From NCBI GenBank assembly GCA_020629935.1, contig JAHDCJ010000004.1, positions 51,055 through 95,549 of the forward strand: a stretch of DNA of 44,495 nt, written 5' to 3'. The notes below the pieces were generated by a model. That model searched no databases, was not told the origin of the DNA, and saw only the letters and a program-made list of their open reading frames with translations. A program made the translations under genes and the position numbers. Source of the stretch: Saprospiraceae bacterium (GTDB taxonomy: Bacteria > Bacteroidota > Bacteroidia > Chitinophagales > Saprospiraceae). This document shows positions 33,985-42,906 of the stretch, one piece after another; the first letter of the stretch is position 1; each line of letters starts with the position of its first letter.

Positions 33985-35688
33985 TTATTTTTGATTATTT
34001 GCTAAACCCAAAGACATCAATGCCATAGAAGTCCACTCTTCTACTGGCGTATCCAACAGATTAATAATGGTATCTTCTGGCATGGTTTTATTAAATAAAT
34101 TCATCTTGCCAAAAAGCGTTTTCAGATCTAAATCTTGTGCAAGAAGAAGCTTTTCCACTTTATTTATCTTTTCTTCAAGTTCACCCGCTCGCTCTATAAG
34201 TGAGCCATCACTTACTGTTTGGAGAGCAGGCAATAAAAGCTGAAACAAGGCCGATCCATTTTGGACTTGAGTATAGGGTTCATTCCTAAAAACTGGTTCA
34301 AAATATTCGTCAATTCTATAGTATATTTTAGACACAAAGAACATTTCATTTTCAAAATCTTCTGCAGACAACATGTGTTCTAAATCATAATCCGGTCCTA
34401 GGATATCTACCAATTGTTGTATCTTTTGATTGACTTCCTTAAAACGTCGTACATCATCTTTTGTGTTTTTTCCTTGTCGATCTTGATATGCTATCACCAA
34501 AGCCGATAAATCGCCTAAGGTATATTTTCTAGAAGATGAATTTGCATTTATTCTACTCCAATCTTGGATTTGTTTGAGCAAACCGTCGAAGTGCATTTTG
34601 TTTTTTTCTAGAACAGGATTTGCAGTCGAAAAAGTTTGTTTTTGATAAAACGATTCTATTTCTTTCAGTTCAGAAACGGGCAAATTATGCAATGCAGATT
34701 CGGCTGGAAAAAATACCGTATGAAAATAAATAGGAATATTTTTATCATTACAAAAAGAAACAAAGTCAGGTAATTCTTTCCAGTTTTCTCTCATGGCACA
34801 AACAGAGATTCCAAAGAAAGTATCCTTACGACGGCTATAATCATAAAACCATTCAATATGCTGCATTACGCGTTCAAATTTAGCATTGATTCGAATACTT
34901 TCGTAGGTCTCTTTCACCAAAGAATCTATAGAAACATTGATATGAAAATTAGCTTTTTCAAGCATCCGTTTCACTCGATTATTTAGGATGGTCGCATTGG
35001 TTTGAATAGAAATATTTAGCTTAGGATTTAGTTCAATAATTTGTTCCCAAATTTCGTAATAAATTTCGATTAAGAAAGGCTCACCACCATAGAACTTCAC
35101 TTCTTCAAGATGAGGAATGAAGGGTTTTAACTGCTCTACAAATTCTTGATCGTAAGGATTTTTAACTGGTGGTCTCCCCTCTCTATTTTTTCGAATAAGA
35201 GAAGAAAAATCTCCAGAGCACATGGTACATTCCAAATTACAGACATTGCTTAATTCGAATTCCATCACACTAGGAAAACCATTTTTATGAAGAGAGAATT
35301 TATCGTATTGCCAAGATTTAGAAGCATCATAATTTTCTGCTTTTAATAATTGTAAACAACCTTGACAACCGTGATTTAGATTTTTTTGAGCAATATATTT
35401 TCGCAAATTTTTAACTGCCAATCCATCCCAAATTTCTTGGACAGTTTGAGCTGGGTATGTTCCATAAAGATGGCTTCGATTATAACAACAAGCAGAGATT
35501 TTCCCTTCATGGCCAAAGTAAATATTTTTCAGTGGCGCATAGCAAATTAGGTCTTTAGCACCATATGGACGCATGGCATTATAGGCCGCTATTTTTTCGT
35601 TTTCGAGAGGCAAACCAAATTCATGGATTTGGTTTTTTGTTCCAAATCCAAGACCATTTTTAATTTTATTCCAAATATTTAAAGCCAT
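33985..35688 (-). CDS. Radical SAM protein with an N-terminal Cys cluster (567 aa)
   Basis: The 4Fe-4S/SAM site is CNLECTMC (Cys150, 154, 157; CxxxCxxC), followed by FYGGEPFLIEIY and INVSIDSL. Before it lies a separate cysteine set, Cys49, Cys67, Cys68, Cys108 and Cys111, in ICYAPLKNIYF, KISACCYN and HGCQGCL. These look like a SPASM/twitch-type auxiliary cluster placed before the radical core rather than after it. The C-terminal ~200 residues are helical. The gene is 9 bp from asnB and 3 bp from the GT8-like gene. Radical SAM enzymes of this kind modify sugars or peptides; the substrate is not shown. Confidence 0.85.
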   Translation of the reverse strand: MALNIWNKIKNGLGFGTKNQIHEFGLPLENEKIAAYNAMRPYGAKDLICYAPLKNIYFGHEGKISACCYNRSHLYGTYPAQTVQEIWDGLAVKNLRKYIAQKNLNHGCQGCLQLLKAENYDASKSWQYDKFSLHKNGFPSVMEFELSNVCNLECTMCSGDFSSLIRKNREGRPPVKNPYDQEFVEQLKPFIPHLEEVKFYGGEPFLIEIYYEIWEQIIELNPKLNISIQTNATILNNRVKRMLEKANFHINVSIDSLVKETYESIRINAKFERVMQHIEWFYDYSRRKDTFFGISVCAMRENWKELPDFVSFCNDKNIPIYFHTVFFPAESALHNLPVSELKEIESFYQKQTFSTANPVLEKNKMHFDGLLKQIQDWSRINANSSSRKYTLGDLSALVIAYQDRQGKNTKDDVRRFKEVNQKIQQLVDILGPDYDLEHMLSAEDFENEMFFVSKIYYRIDEYFEPVFRNEPYTQVQNGSALFQLLLPALQTVSDGSLIERAGELEEKINKVEKLLLAQDLDLKTLFGKMNLFNKTMPEDTIINLLDTPVEEWTSMALMSLGLANNQK

Positions 35689-35697
35689 AAATTTAGC

Positions 35698-37473
35698 TTA
35701 TTGCCATTTTCTAAACCACATTTCCAAGACCACTAATTTCCAAAGTTGCCAATGTGATTTTTCCATAATTAATTGTTCTAATGCCTTAGGCTGAATAATT
35801 TCTTTTTCAATTAAATGTCCTCCTCTTAACTGCCTTGCATACCAATCGATATTCATATAGTACAAATCGGGACCTACAAAACCTTGCTTCGGTCGATCTA
35901 AGATTTGTTTAGGCATGACCGATTTGATATTTTCCCTTAACATTAATTTAGTCACGTCTTTCTGAAAGTACACTTTTTCATTTAAACCATAAAGGTATTC
36001 ATACATTTCATGATCTAAAAACGGCACCCTCACTTCTAAGGAATTCGCCATACTTGCCCGATCTATTTTAGTCAAAACTAACTCCCCCATAAACGCTTTC
36101 ACGTCCATGTATTGAAAAGATTTAAGAGGGCTCAGCATGGGTTGATAAAGTGATTTATAAAACCATTCCGAATTTGCAGGAATTTCATTAGCAATAGAAG
36201 GATGCAGCAATTGAGGAAGATTGTGATTACTATATCTTCCCATAGCCATAGCCTCTGCATATTTTTCTACGAAAAAAGAATTTTTAGGACCTTTAATTTT
36301 ATGTTTCAACCAAGATTTCCAAGCATTTATTTTAGAAAAGTTAGCGATATCTTTTTGCCAAGAATAGCCCACTAATAATTCATCTGCCCCTTCACCAGAA
36401 AGCACAGCTTTATTATGTTTTCTTGCTAATTGACTAACCATATAAGTTGGAATAATAGAAATATCACCAATAGGTTCATCATAATGATAAGCCAATTTTT
36501 CGACCAAGTCCAATTGTTCATTTCCTACAATGGTGGTGTAATGTTTTTGCTCAAAAGTGTTGGCCACTAATTGAGCGTATTGGTGTTCACTGGCTTCCCA
36601 ATTTTCGAAACCAATAGAAAAAGTATTGGCTTGATAATTCATTTTTTTCAATAAATAAACAAGTGCACTACTATCATAACCACCACTTAAAAAAGAGCCA
36701 ATAGGGACATCACTTCGCGTATGTATTTTCACAGACTCTTCTAAAAAATGACCAACCTTTGCAATGGCTTCTTTAGCAGGTACCACCTTATTCCCTGGAT
36801 TTAATTTCCAGTATTCAACAAGTCTTGTTTTTCCTTTTTCATGAAATAAAAAATGAGCCGCAGGTAATTTTTTCACTCCCTTCCAAATCGTTTTTGGAGA
36901 AGGAACAAAACGATAAGTCAAGTAATCTGCTACTGCACTATAATCTACTTCTAATTTAGCCGAAGGGCAAGCATGAATGGCTTTAAGTTCAGAACCAAAA
37001 CAAAACATATCTTGCCGATCTAAATAGTATAAGGGTTTAATTCCGAATCGATCTCTAGCTAAAAATAAAGCTTGTTTTTTTTCATCCCAAATAGAAAAAG
37101 CGAACATCCCTTTAAAGCGTTGGAGACAGTCTGTTCCCCATGCTTCATAGGCATTTAAAACGACTTCTGTATCGGTTGTTGTGTTAAAAGAATATCCGCT
37201 AGATTCTAACTCTTTTTTTAGTTCTAAATAATTATAAATCTCTCCATTGAGGGCAATCCATAAATTTCGTTTGGCATTGGTCATGGGTTGTGCACCTCGA
37301 TGACTTAGATCTAAAAAAGATAATCGCCGATGGCCAATGGCGACTTGTCCATTAGGAGAAAAGAAACTACCTTCTCCATCAGGTCCACGGTGAATCAGCG
37401 TATCCCGCATTTGGTTAAATACAGCTTCCTCAATTTTATTTTGATAGTTTATCCATCCATTAATTCCGCACAT
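35698..37473 (-). CDS. asnB: Glutamine-dependent asparagine synthase family protein
   Basis: 591 aa. The N-terminal class II glutaminase domain begins with the catalytic Cys2 (MCGI) and has RGPDGEG, HRRLSFLDLS and NGEIYN. The synthetase domain has the ATP motif SGGYDSSALVY near residue 265 (Leu of the usual SGGLDSS is Tyr) and VLSGEGADELLVGY. In sugar operons such enzymes amidate uronic acids or other carboxylates as often as they make asparagine; here the neighbours (glycosyltransferases, sulfotransferase, UbiA) favour that. It overlaps the UbiA gene by 14 bp. Confidence 0.92.
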   Translation of the reverse strand: MCGINGWINYQNKIEEAVFNQMRDTLIHRGPDGEGSFFSPNGQVAIGHRRLSFLDLSHRGAQPMTNAKRNLWIALNGEIYNYLELKKELESSGYSFNTTTDTEVVLNAYEAWGTDCLQRFKGMFAFSIWDEKKQALFLARDRFGIKPLYYLDRQDMFCFGSELKAIHACPSAKLEVDYSAVADYLTYRFVPSPKTIWKGVKKLPAAHFLFHEKGKTRLVEYWKLNPGNKVVPAKEAIAKVGHFLEESVKIHTRSDVPIGSFLSGGYDSSALVYLLKKMNYQANTFSIGFENWEASEHQYAQLVANTFEQKHYTTIVGNEQLDLVEKLAYHYDEPIGDISIIPTYMVSQLARKHNKAVLSGEGADELLVGYSWQKDIANFSKINAWKSWLKHKIKGPKNSFFVEKYAEAMAMGRYSNHNLPQLLHPSIANEIPANSEWFYKSLYQPMLSPLKSFQYMDVKAFMGELVLTKIDRASMANSLEVRVPFLDHEMYEYLYGLNEKVYFQKDVTKLMLRENIKSVMPKQILDRPKQGFVGPDLYYMNIDWYARQLRGGHLIEKEIIQPKALEQLIMEKSHWQLWKLVVLEMWFRKWQ

Positions 37474-38494
37474 GCTTATCTTTCTTTATTAGAAATTGAG
37501 AAAAATCGTTTATTATTTTTTTGATACTTGGGTAAAATAATAAAAAATGTAAAGGCAAAAGAGGCCAAAAGAAAGGTTTCTTCAAAATAAGAATAAAAAG
37601 TCCAATTAAAGGTAGCCATTCTTCGTAGTAATCATTGAGAAAATACCAGAATTTAAATCGCCATTCATTTATTGGGAGAAAAGGTTTTTTCCAAGCTTTA
37701 AATTTAAAATAAGTAAACAAATGAAAGCCTAAAAAAGAGATGGGAATCCAAACAAATAACCAATGATAATCGACAATTAATACATTCGAAACAATAAAGA
37801 CCAATGCTATTTCTAAAGGCAATAAAACTTTATTAACCAGATTGACAGACCATAATGGACCTTTATGCAGTACTAGAGTATTGACCTGATTTTTTTTATC
37901 ATTCTTCCGATCATTTACCTGATGAATAATAATATTTCGGAGCCCTTTTGTAAATAAAAAAATAAGTAATAAACCAATCAAATAATAAGGAATAGGATGG
38001 CTAATTTCGGATAAAGTTGCGAAGGTAAAAACAGTAATTAAAAAGGGTAATAGATGTCCATATAAGGCATCAGAAATCACACCTAAAACCGATCGATTTT
38101 TAAATCGAAATGGTGGTGCAGAATAGAGTAAGATGATTACAAAAAGCAGGATTAACAAACCAATAGTAAACCAATATTTAGGCAAATAATACCAAGGGCC
38201 AAAACTTCCCATCAATAAAATCAATCCTACTAAAAACCCTTGGCCAAATGAAAAATAAGAAGCCAAATTAGCTTTACCTACTTTAGCATCTTCCGCTTGA
38301 TCAAACCAATCATTACAAAAATATCCAAGGCTGGCAGCAGCACACACACTTATAAAAAACCAGAAAGCATAAAAGCCTAAATTCATCAATGAAATTTCCG
38401 CGATAAAAAGAACCGTATAAAGGCCAATCATAATTGGACCTATAAGGTGATTCCACCAAAGCGTAAATCGAGATAAACGGAAGATTTCTTTCAT
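37460..38494 (-). CDS. UbiA-type prenyltransferase (344 aa)
   Basis: Membrane protein with about eight or nine helices. The first prenyl-diphosphate motif is NDWFDQAED (Asn61 to Asp69; NDxxDxxxD) and the second is NDRKNDKKN (Asp195-xxx-Asp199). The loop YSAPPFRFKNRS is a family hallmark. Members join a polyprenyl chain to an aromatic, heme or sugar-phosphate acceptor. In this operon a prenyl-linked sugar (as in decaprenyl-phosphoribose synthesis) or an aromatic lipid is possible. The C-terminal ~110 residues, with FKFWYFLNDYYEEWLPL, are longer than the shortest UbiA proteins. Overlaps asnB by 14 bp. Confidence 0.85.
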   Translation of the reverse strand: MKEIFRLSRFTLWWNHLIGPIMIGLYTVLFIAEISLMNLGFYAFWFFISVCAAASLGYFCNDWFDQAEDAKVGKANLASYFSFGQGFLVGLILLMGSFGPWYYLPKYWFTIGLLILLFVIILLYSAPPFRFKNRSVLGVISDALYGHLLPFLITVFTFATLSEISHPIPYYLIGLLLIFLFTKGLRNIIIHQVNDRKNDKKNQVNTLVLHKGPLWSVNLVNKVLLPLEIALVFIVSNVLIVDYHWLFVWIPISFLGFHLFTYFKFKAWKKPFLPINEWRFKFWYFLNDYYEEWLPLIGLFILILKKPFFWPLLPLHFLLFYPSIKKIINDFSQFLIKKDKHVRN

Positions 38495-38501
38495 CAGTTT
38501 A

Positions 38502-39308
38502 TCATTTATTTACCCAATGACGAATGAATGGAAATGGATATTCTTTTTTCAATAGTGTTTCCAAATTTGTGGTATTATTCGGATCAAATTTACTTTGTTT
38601 TCTTTTAAATAAAGTAAACCTTTTTTCATAACGCTCAATATACTTTTCTGGATCTGGCGCGACCTTTTCTGAATCTATCCAATGCGGATTTATATTTTGC
38701 ACATCAAGGAAATCAAACAACTTTCCAAAGGATGATTTTAGAATATCGTCTTCATAAGAAAAGCGAAGCACCTCATGTGTTTTTTCTAAAGATGGTATGA
38801 TTTCATTTATCCAAAAGCATTGTTTTAAATAAAAACCAAAGGATCTTTTTTTAATATTAATTAACCCTTTAAATGGCAAACTATTGGGGATTGACCAACT
38901 ATGCCACTGCCCAGTTTTCATTGCTAATAGCAAGGAAGCATATTGAGCCAATAGATTTTTTCTGTAGACATAAACGATTTTTATATTTGGGAAATTCTGT
39001 TGAATATTTTCTTTAATGAGTAATGCATCACTCACTTTATAAACTACCGTTTTTATACCATTTGCTTTTATATGAGATTTAGGATGCATGGTAGAAATCG
39101 CATCAAAAAGACGAGTCCAACCTTGAGTTTTTTCGATTTCGTTTTGGTTACCGTAAGTAAATGTAGTGATTCCTTCACTAAAAAAAGGTTGTGGTTTAAT
39201 TTCACCAGTAAACATACTAATTTCTGGGTGACCAGCTAAAGCCAATTGTGAGATTGTTGTTCCTGATCTCGCACATCCAATAACCAAAAATCGTTGTCGA
39301 TTTTCCAT
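38502..39308 (-). CDS. Sulfotransferase family protein
   Basis: I use the ATG at 39308; the frame continues six codons upstream to a TTG. The N-terminus has the PAPS 5'-phosphosulfate loop FLVIGCARSGTT. A later 3'-phosphate region is IVYVYRKNLLAQYASLL. 268 aa, cytosolic. Enzymes of this group transfer sulfate from PAPS to sugars or lipids, which fits a glycan operon. It is the first gene, 7 bp before the UbiA gene, and is divergent from a GT4 gene across a 176-bp shared promoter region. Confidence 0.85.
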   Translation of the reverse strand: MENRQRFLVIGCARSGTTISQLALAGHPEISMFTGEIKPQPFFSEGITTFTYGNQNEIEKTQGWTRLFDAISTMHPKSHIKANGIKTVVYKVSDALLIKENIQQNFPNIKIVYVYRKNLLAQYASLLLAMKTGQWHSWSIPNSLPFKGLINIKKRSFGFYLKQCFWINEIIPSLEKTHEVLRFSYEDDILKSSFGKLFDFLDVQNINPHWIDSEKVAPDPEKYIERYEKRFTLFKRKQSKFDPNNTTNLETLLKKEYPFPFIRHWVNK

Positions 39309-39392
39309 AGATTTTTTTTCGTTCAATTTATTTAGGCTGCGTTACGAATTAGTTCTTTTTATTATATGTTTTAAAAAATGACTATCCACTTG

Positions 39393-39424
39393 TTTGATAG
39401 TTAAGTTCAAAAGTAGTATGTTTG
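39393..39424 (+). promoter_or_regulatory. Promoter of the GT4 gene
   Basis: TTTG (39393-39396), 20-nt spacer and TATGTTTG (39417-39424): both boxes fit the Bacteroidota consensus exactly. The start codon is 60 bp downstream. Confidence 0.75.
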
Positions 39425-39436
39425 TAAGAGCCCAAG
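39408..39436 (-). promoter_or_regulatory. Candidate promoter of the sulfotransferase operon
   Basis: Minus strand: TACTTTTG (39415-39408) is a perfect -7 box; CTTG (39436-39433) lies 17 nt upstream, a weaker -33. It is interleaved with the opposite promoter, only one base separating the two -7 boxes. Confidence 0.5.
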
Positions 39437-39484
39437 ATTACACAATTATCTTATTTATTTATAAATTTCTAGCAATTTCCCCCA

Positions 39485-40786
39485 ATGAAAGTTGCTTTAA
39501 TCAGTTCGGCGGATAAAATCGGAGGCGCAGCAATTGCGTGTTGGCGACTTGGTGATGCCTTAAGTAGAATACAAATTGATGCTCGATTAGTGGTTCAAAA
39601 ACAAACAGAACCGCACCCTATGGTGATTCATTCGAATCCTGGATTAAAAAAATTAGCGGCTTGGTATAATGAATATTCAGAACGATTAACTTTTATTCCG
39701 AAGGCAGTAAACAAAGATGTTCGTTTTTATTTTTCTTTAGGTACGATTGGACAAGATTTAAGTACTATTCCTTTCATAAAAGAAGCAGATGTTATTCATT
39801 TACATTGGATAAATAAAGGATTTCTTTCCTTTGGTTTTATAGAAAAACTTATACAATTAGGGAAGCCAATTGTTTGGACTATGCATGATATGTGGCCTTT
39901 TACAGGAGGTTGTCATTATAGTGGTTCGTGCGCCCATTTCAAAAAATCATGTGGGGATTGTTGGTACTTAAAAAATGGAAATTCTAAAGATTTATCAACA
40001 GAACTTTTTTCGATAAAGAAGGCATTTTACGACCAAAATCCTAATATTATTTTCACCTGTCCTAGCCAATGGTTATTAAATCTAGGCAAACAAAGCACCT
40101 TATTAAAAAACCAACAAATACGTCATATTCCCAATACCATAAATCTACAAGAATATAAACCTTTAAATCAAGAAGTGTGTCGTAAAAAATTGAAACTTCC
40201 AATACATAAAAAGTTAATATTTTTTATCGCGATGAATATTAGAGATAAACGTAAAGGAATGGAAGAATTTAGGTATAGTATTGATCTTTATCTTAAAAAT
40301 CACCCTAAGATTGCTGCCGATACCGAGTTGGTCATTATGGGAAAAAATAAAGGAAACTCAAATATAGATTTTCCATTAAAAACCTATTATTTGTCACAAA
40401 CTACGAACCCTGAATTAATAAAAGAAGCTTATAACGCATGTGATTTAGTTGCGGTTCCTTCCTTACAAGACAATTTTCCCAATACCGTATTAGAAGCTAT
40501 GGCCTGTGGAATTCCTGTAATTGCTTTTCAAACAGGAGGAATACCAGAAATGATCAAACATAAACAAACAGGATATATTGCAAAAAAAGCCAATTGCGAA
40601 GACTTTGCAAAAGGTATTGATTGGATATTAAAAGACAATGAAAAGCATGATTACTTAAAAAAAGCATCGAGAAAAAGAGCCCACCGCTTATTTGATTATC
40701 GAGTAATTTGCCGCCAATTTTATCAATTATATAAAGAAGTTATAGATGCTAAAAAATCTTCCAACCTATTAATTTCCAAAAAGTAA
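39485..40786 (+). CDS. GT4 family glycosyltransferase
   Basis: 433 aa GT-B enzyme. The N-terminal domain opens KVALISSADKIGGAAIACW. The C-terminal domain has NACDLVAVPSLQDNFPNTVLEAMACGIPVIAFQTGGIPEMI near residues 318-358, the classic GT4 donor-binding E(x7)E-type region. A cysteine cluster GGCHYSGSCAHFKKSCGDC (about 140-158) is seen in polysaccharide-associated GT4 proteins. Cytosolic; donor likely a nucleotide sugar. It is divergent from the sulfotransferase operon and its last 18 bp overlap the convergent TMTC-like gene. Confidence 0.9.
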   Translation: MKVALISSADKIGGAAIACWRLGDALSRIQIDARLVVQKQTEPHPMVIHSNPGLKKLAAWYNEYSERLTFIPKAVNKDVRFYFSLGTIGQDLSTIPFIKEADVIHLHWINKGFLSFGFIEKLIQLGKPIVWTMHDMWPFTGGCHYSGSCAHFKKSCGDCWYLKNGNSKDLSTELFSIKKAFYDQNPNIIFTCPSQWLLNLGKQSTLLKNQQIRHIPNTINLQEYKPLNQEVCRKKLKLPIHKKLIFFIAMNIRDKRKGMEEFRYSIDLYLKNHPKIAADTELVIMGKNKGNSNIDFPLKTYYLSQTTNPELIKEAYNACDLVAVPSLQDNFPNTVLEAMACGIPVIAFQTGGIPEMIKHKQTGYIAKKANCEDFAKGIDWILKDNEKHDYLKKASRKRAHRLFDYRVICRQFYQLYKEVIDAKKSSNLLISKK

Positions 40787-42676
40787 ATTCCAATATTCAG
40801 TACTTATTGGGGCATTATTTTCTTTAGCCGATCTGGCAAACTTTCGAGCTAAATCTATTTTATTATTTTGATAATACAATTCAGATAAAGTTAAATAAAA
40901 TCGACCATCTTTCGAATTTAAAGAAATGGCCTTTTGAATATTATTTTCTGCTTCCTCTAAACTACCAATTCGCCATTGACAAACACCTTTTAAATAAATT
41001 ACCTCGGCATTAAAAGGATTAAAATTTAAATAATTATTAAAATTATCAAGGGCTTGTTGAAAATCTTTTTGACTCGCATAAATTTTAGCCTTATTTAAAT
41101 AGGCCTCTGGGCTATATTTCGCCAATTTGATGGCTTGATTTAAGTCAGAAATCGCAGCTTCGGTTTCCCCAATACTGGCCCATATTGCGCCTCTATTTGT
41201 ATAAGCTTTCGAATAATTACTATAATTTTGAATTAATAAATTGGCATCCAACATAGCCAAATCAGTTTCCTGTCTTTTCAAATATATCCCAGACCGATTT
41301 AACAATGCTTCATGAAAATTTGGGTTGATTTGCAAGGCCTGATTATAAAGAGGCATAGCTTTCTCATCTTTCCCTTGTTTTTCATAATAGTATCCTAAGT
41401 TTGTATATCCAATTTCTTCTGATGGAAATTTATAGATTAAATCTGTAAATAAAGATTCACTATTTTTCCAAACATCTAATCTAAAAAAGGTGTAACACCC
41501 TAATACAACAGTCAATCCTAGCAAAAATAAACTTCGCCATTTTATTTTAGATGGCTTCATATAATACCAGCATCCAATAAAAGCAAACATTAAACCTATT
41601 GATGGAATATATAAATATCTATCCGATAAAAAGTTCGTTCCTGAAACAGGCATAATCAAAGCAGGAATGACAGTTATAAAGAAGAAAAATAATCCAAAAT
41701 TAAGAGGGCCCGTTTCTTTTCTTCTTTTAAAGAAATAATATAAACTGATTATTCCCAAAATAATAATTGCATAAACCCCATAGCCTAATGTGCCAATAAT
41801 TTGATCAAAAGGATAAACAATAGCTAAGTAAATAGGAATAAAAAAATGCAACACAAAGGCAAACATTCGAAATAAAAATATTATTGGAATTTGAAGAATC
41901 GATGGTAAACTTAAATATTCAGAGGAACTTGTATATCCAATTAAATATTCAGAAAAAACGCCTTCTGATTGTGTGATGAATCCAATTCCTAATATTCCAA
42001 AAAGAAAACAAAGCAAAAAAGAAGCTTTCCACCACATTCGAATATTTTTATGATGATGAAAATCTAAAAGAATAAATAAAAGGAAAAGGGTTATCCCTGT
42101 AGATTTTGAAGCAACAGAGAGCATTAGACAAATCATTGAAATAATTAACCAAATCCATTTATTTCCATCTTTCAATAAATATCTTAAATACGATAAAGCA
42201 CCTATTAAAAAGAAAAAACCATATAACACATCTTTTCTTTCTACTACCCAAGCTACAGATTCCGCTTTCATAGGGTGTATCAGAAAAATTAAACTGCAAA
42301 AGAAGGCAATTTCTATATTATTATTTTTCAATGGTGCCCAAAATGTACTAACTCTTCCTATGAAAACAAAAACAAGAATTGAATTCAGTAGATGCAAAAT
42401 CAAATTATTTAAATGAAAAACCATTGGATTATTCCCAAAAATCCCATATTCAATCTTCCAAAAAATATTTGTTAATGGCTTATAATTGGGGGAAGGAAAC
42501 TGATTAGATAACAAATTTGACCAATTCCAGTTAGGATTAGTAATCGCTGGATTTTCAAAAATCATTACAGGATCATCAATGTTAACAAAATCAAAATTTA
42601 GAGTTTTAACAAAAATAAAGATTCCAACAATAACAATTCCGAAAACAAGCCAATTTTTGTTCTGAATTTTATCCAA
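40769..42676 (-). CDS. TMTC-like membrane glycosyltransferase with TPR repeats (635 aa)
   Basis: About ten hydrophobic segments fill residues 1-395. The early extracytoplasmic loop contains NIDDPVMIFENPAI, with the acidic DD pair expected for a GT-C active site. HPMKAESVAWVVERKDVLYGFFFLIG is the sequence bacterial TMTC/PMT-like proteins share. Residues about 400-625 are TPRs (EEIGYTNLGYYYEKQGKDEKA, QINPNFHEALLNRSGIY, EAAISDLNQAIKLA, QQALDNFNNYLNFNPFNAEV). It probably transfers a sugar from a polyprenyl carrier to an exported acceptor. It is convergent with, and overlaps by 18 bp, the GT4 gene. Confidence 0.85.
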   Translation of the reverse strand: MDKIQNKNWLVFGIVIVGIFIFVKTLNFDFVNIDDPVMIFENPAITNPNWNWSNLLSNQFPSPNYKPLTNIFWKIEYGIFGNNPMVFHLNNLILHLLNSILVFVFIGRVSTFWAPLKNNNIEIAFFCSLIFLIHPMKAESVAWVVERKDVLYGFFFLIGALSYLRYLLKDGNKWIWLIISMICLMLSVASKSTGITLFLLFILLDFHHHKNIRMWWKASFLLCFLFGILGIGFITQSEGVFSEYLIGYTSSSEYLSLPSILQIPIIFLFRMFAFVLHFFIPIYLAIVYPFDQIIGTLGYGVYAIIILGIISLYYFFKRRKETGPLNFGLFFFFITVIPALIMPVSGTNFLSDRYLYIPSIGLMFAFIGCWYYMKPSKIKWRSLFLLGLTVVLGCYTFFRLDVWKNSESLFTDLIYKFPSEEIGYTNLGYYYEKQGKDEKAMPLYNQALQINPNFHEALLNRSGIYLKRQETDLAMLDANLLIQNYSNYSKAYTNRGAIWASIGETEAAISDLNQAIKLAKYSPEAYLNKAKIYASQKDFQQALDNFNNYLNFNPFNAEVIYLKGVCQWRIGSLEEAENNIQKAISLNSKDGRFYLTLSELYYQNNKIDLARKFARSAKENNAPISTEYWNLLFGN

Positions 42677-42727
42677 TTTTAAAGAAAATTTAGTGCAAAA
42701 TTAGGAATATCTAACACCTACAGTATT

Positions 42728-42749
42728 TATCTTTGCTAAAGTAAAGATA
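42728..42749. promoter_or_regulatory. Back-to-back -7 boxes / inverted repeat between divergent genes
   Basis: TATCTTTG (42728-42735, plus) is a perfect -7 box; on the minus strand TATCTTTA (42749-42742) is one base off. Together they form 7-bp inverted arms TATCTTT/AAAGATA with an 8-nt centre. They would serve the adhesin (+) and the TMTC-like gene (-). No -33 box is clear for either. Confidence 0.45.
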
Positions 42750-42906
42750 ATTCGTGGTTATTTTATTCTAAATTAAAAACAGCAAAAAATCAATGTCACT
42801 TAATAAGTTCCATTTTACCACTATTATTTCTGTCATAACTGTGTAATAACCTATTTATTAAGTATATTAGAGAACCCCAAACACCATAAGATAAAAACCT
42901 TATCAC

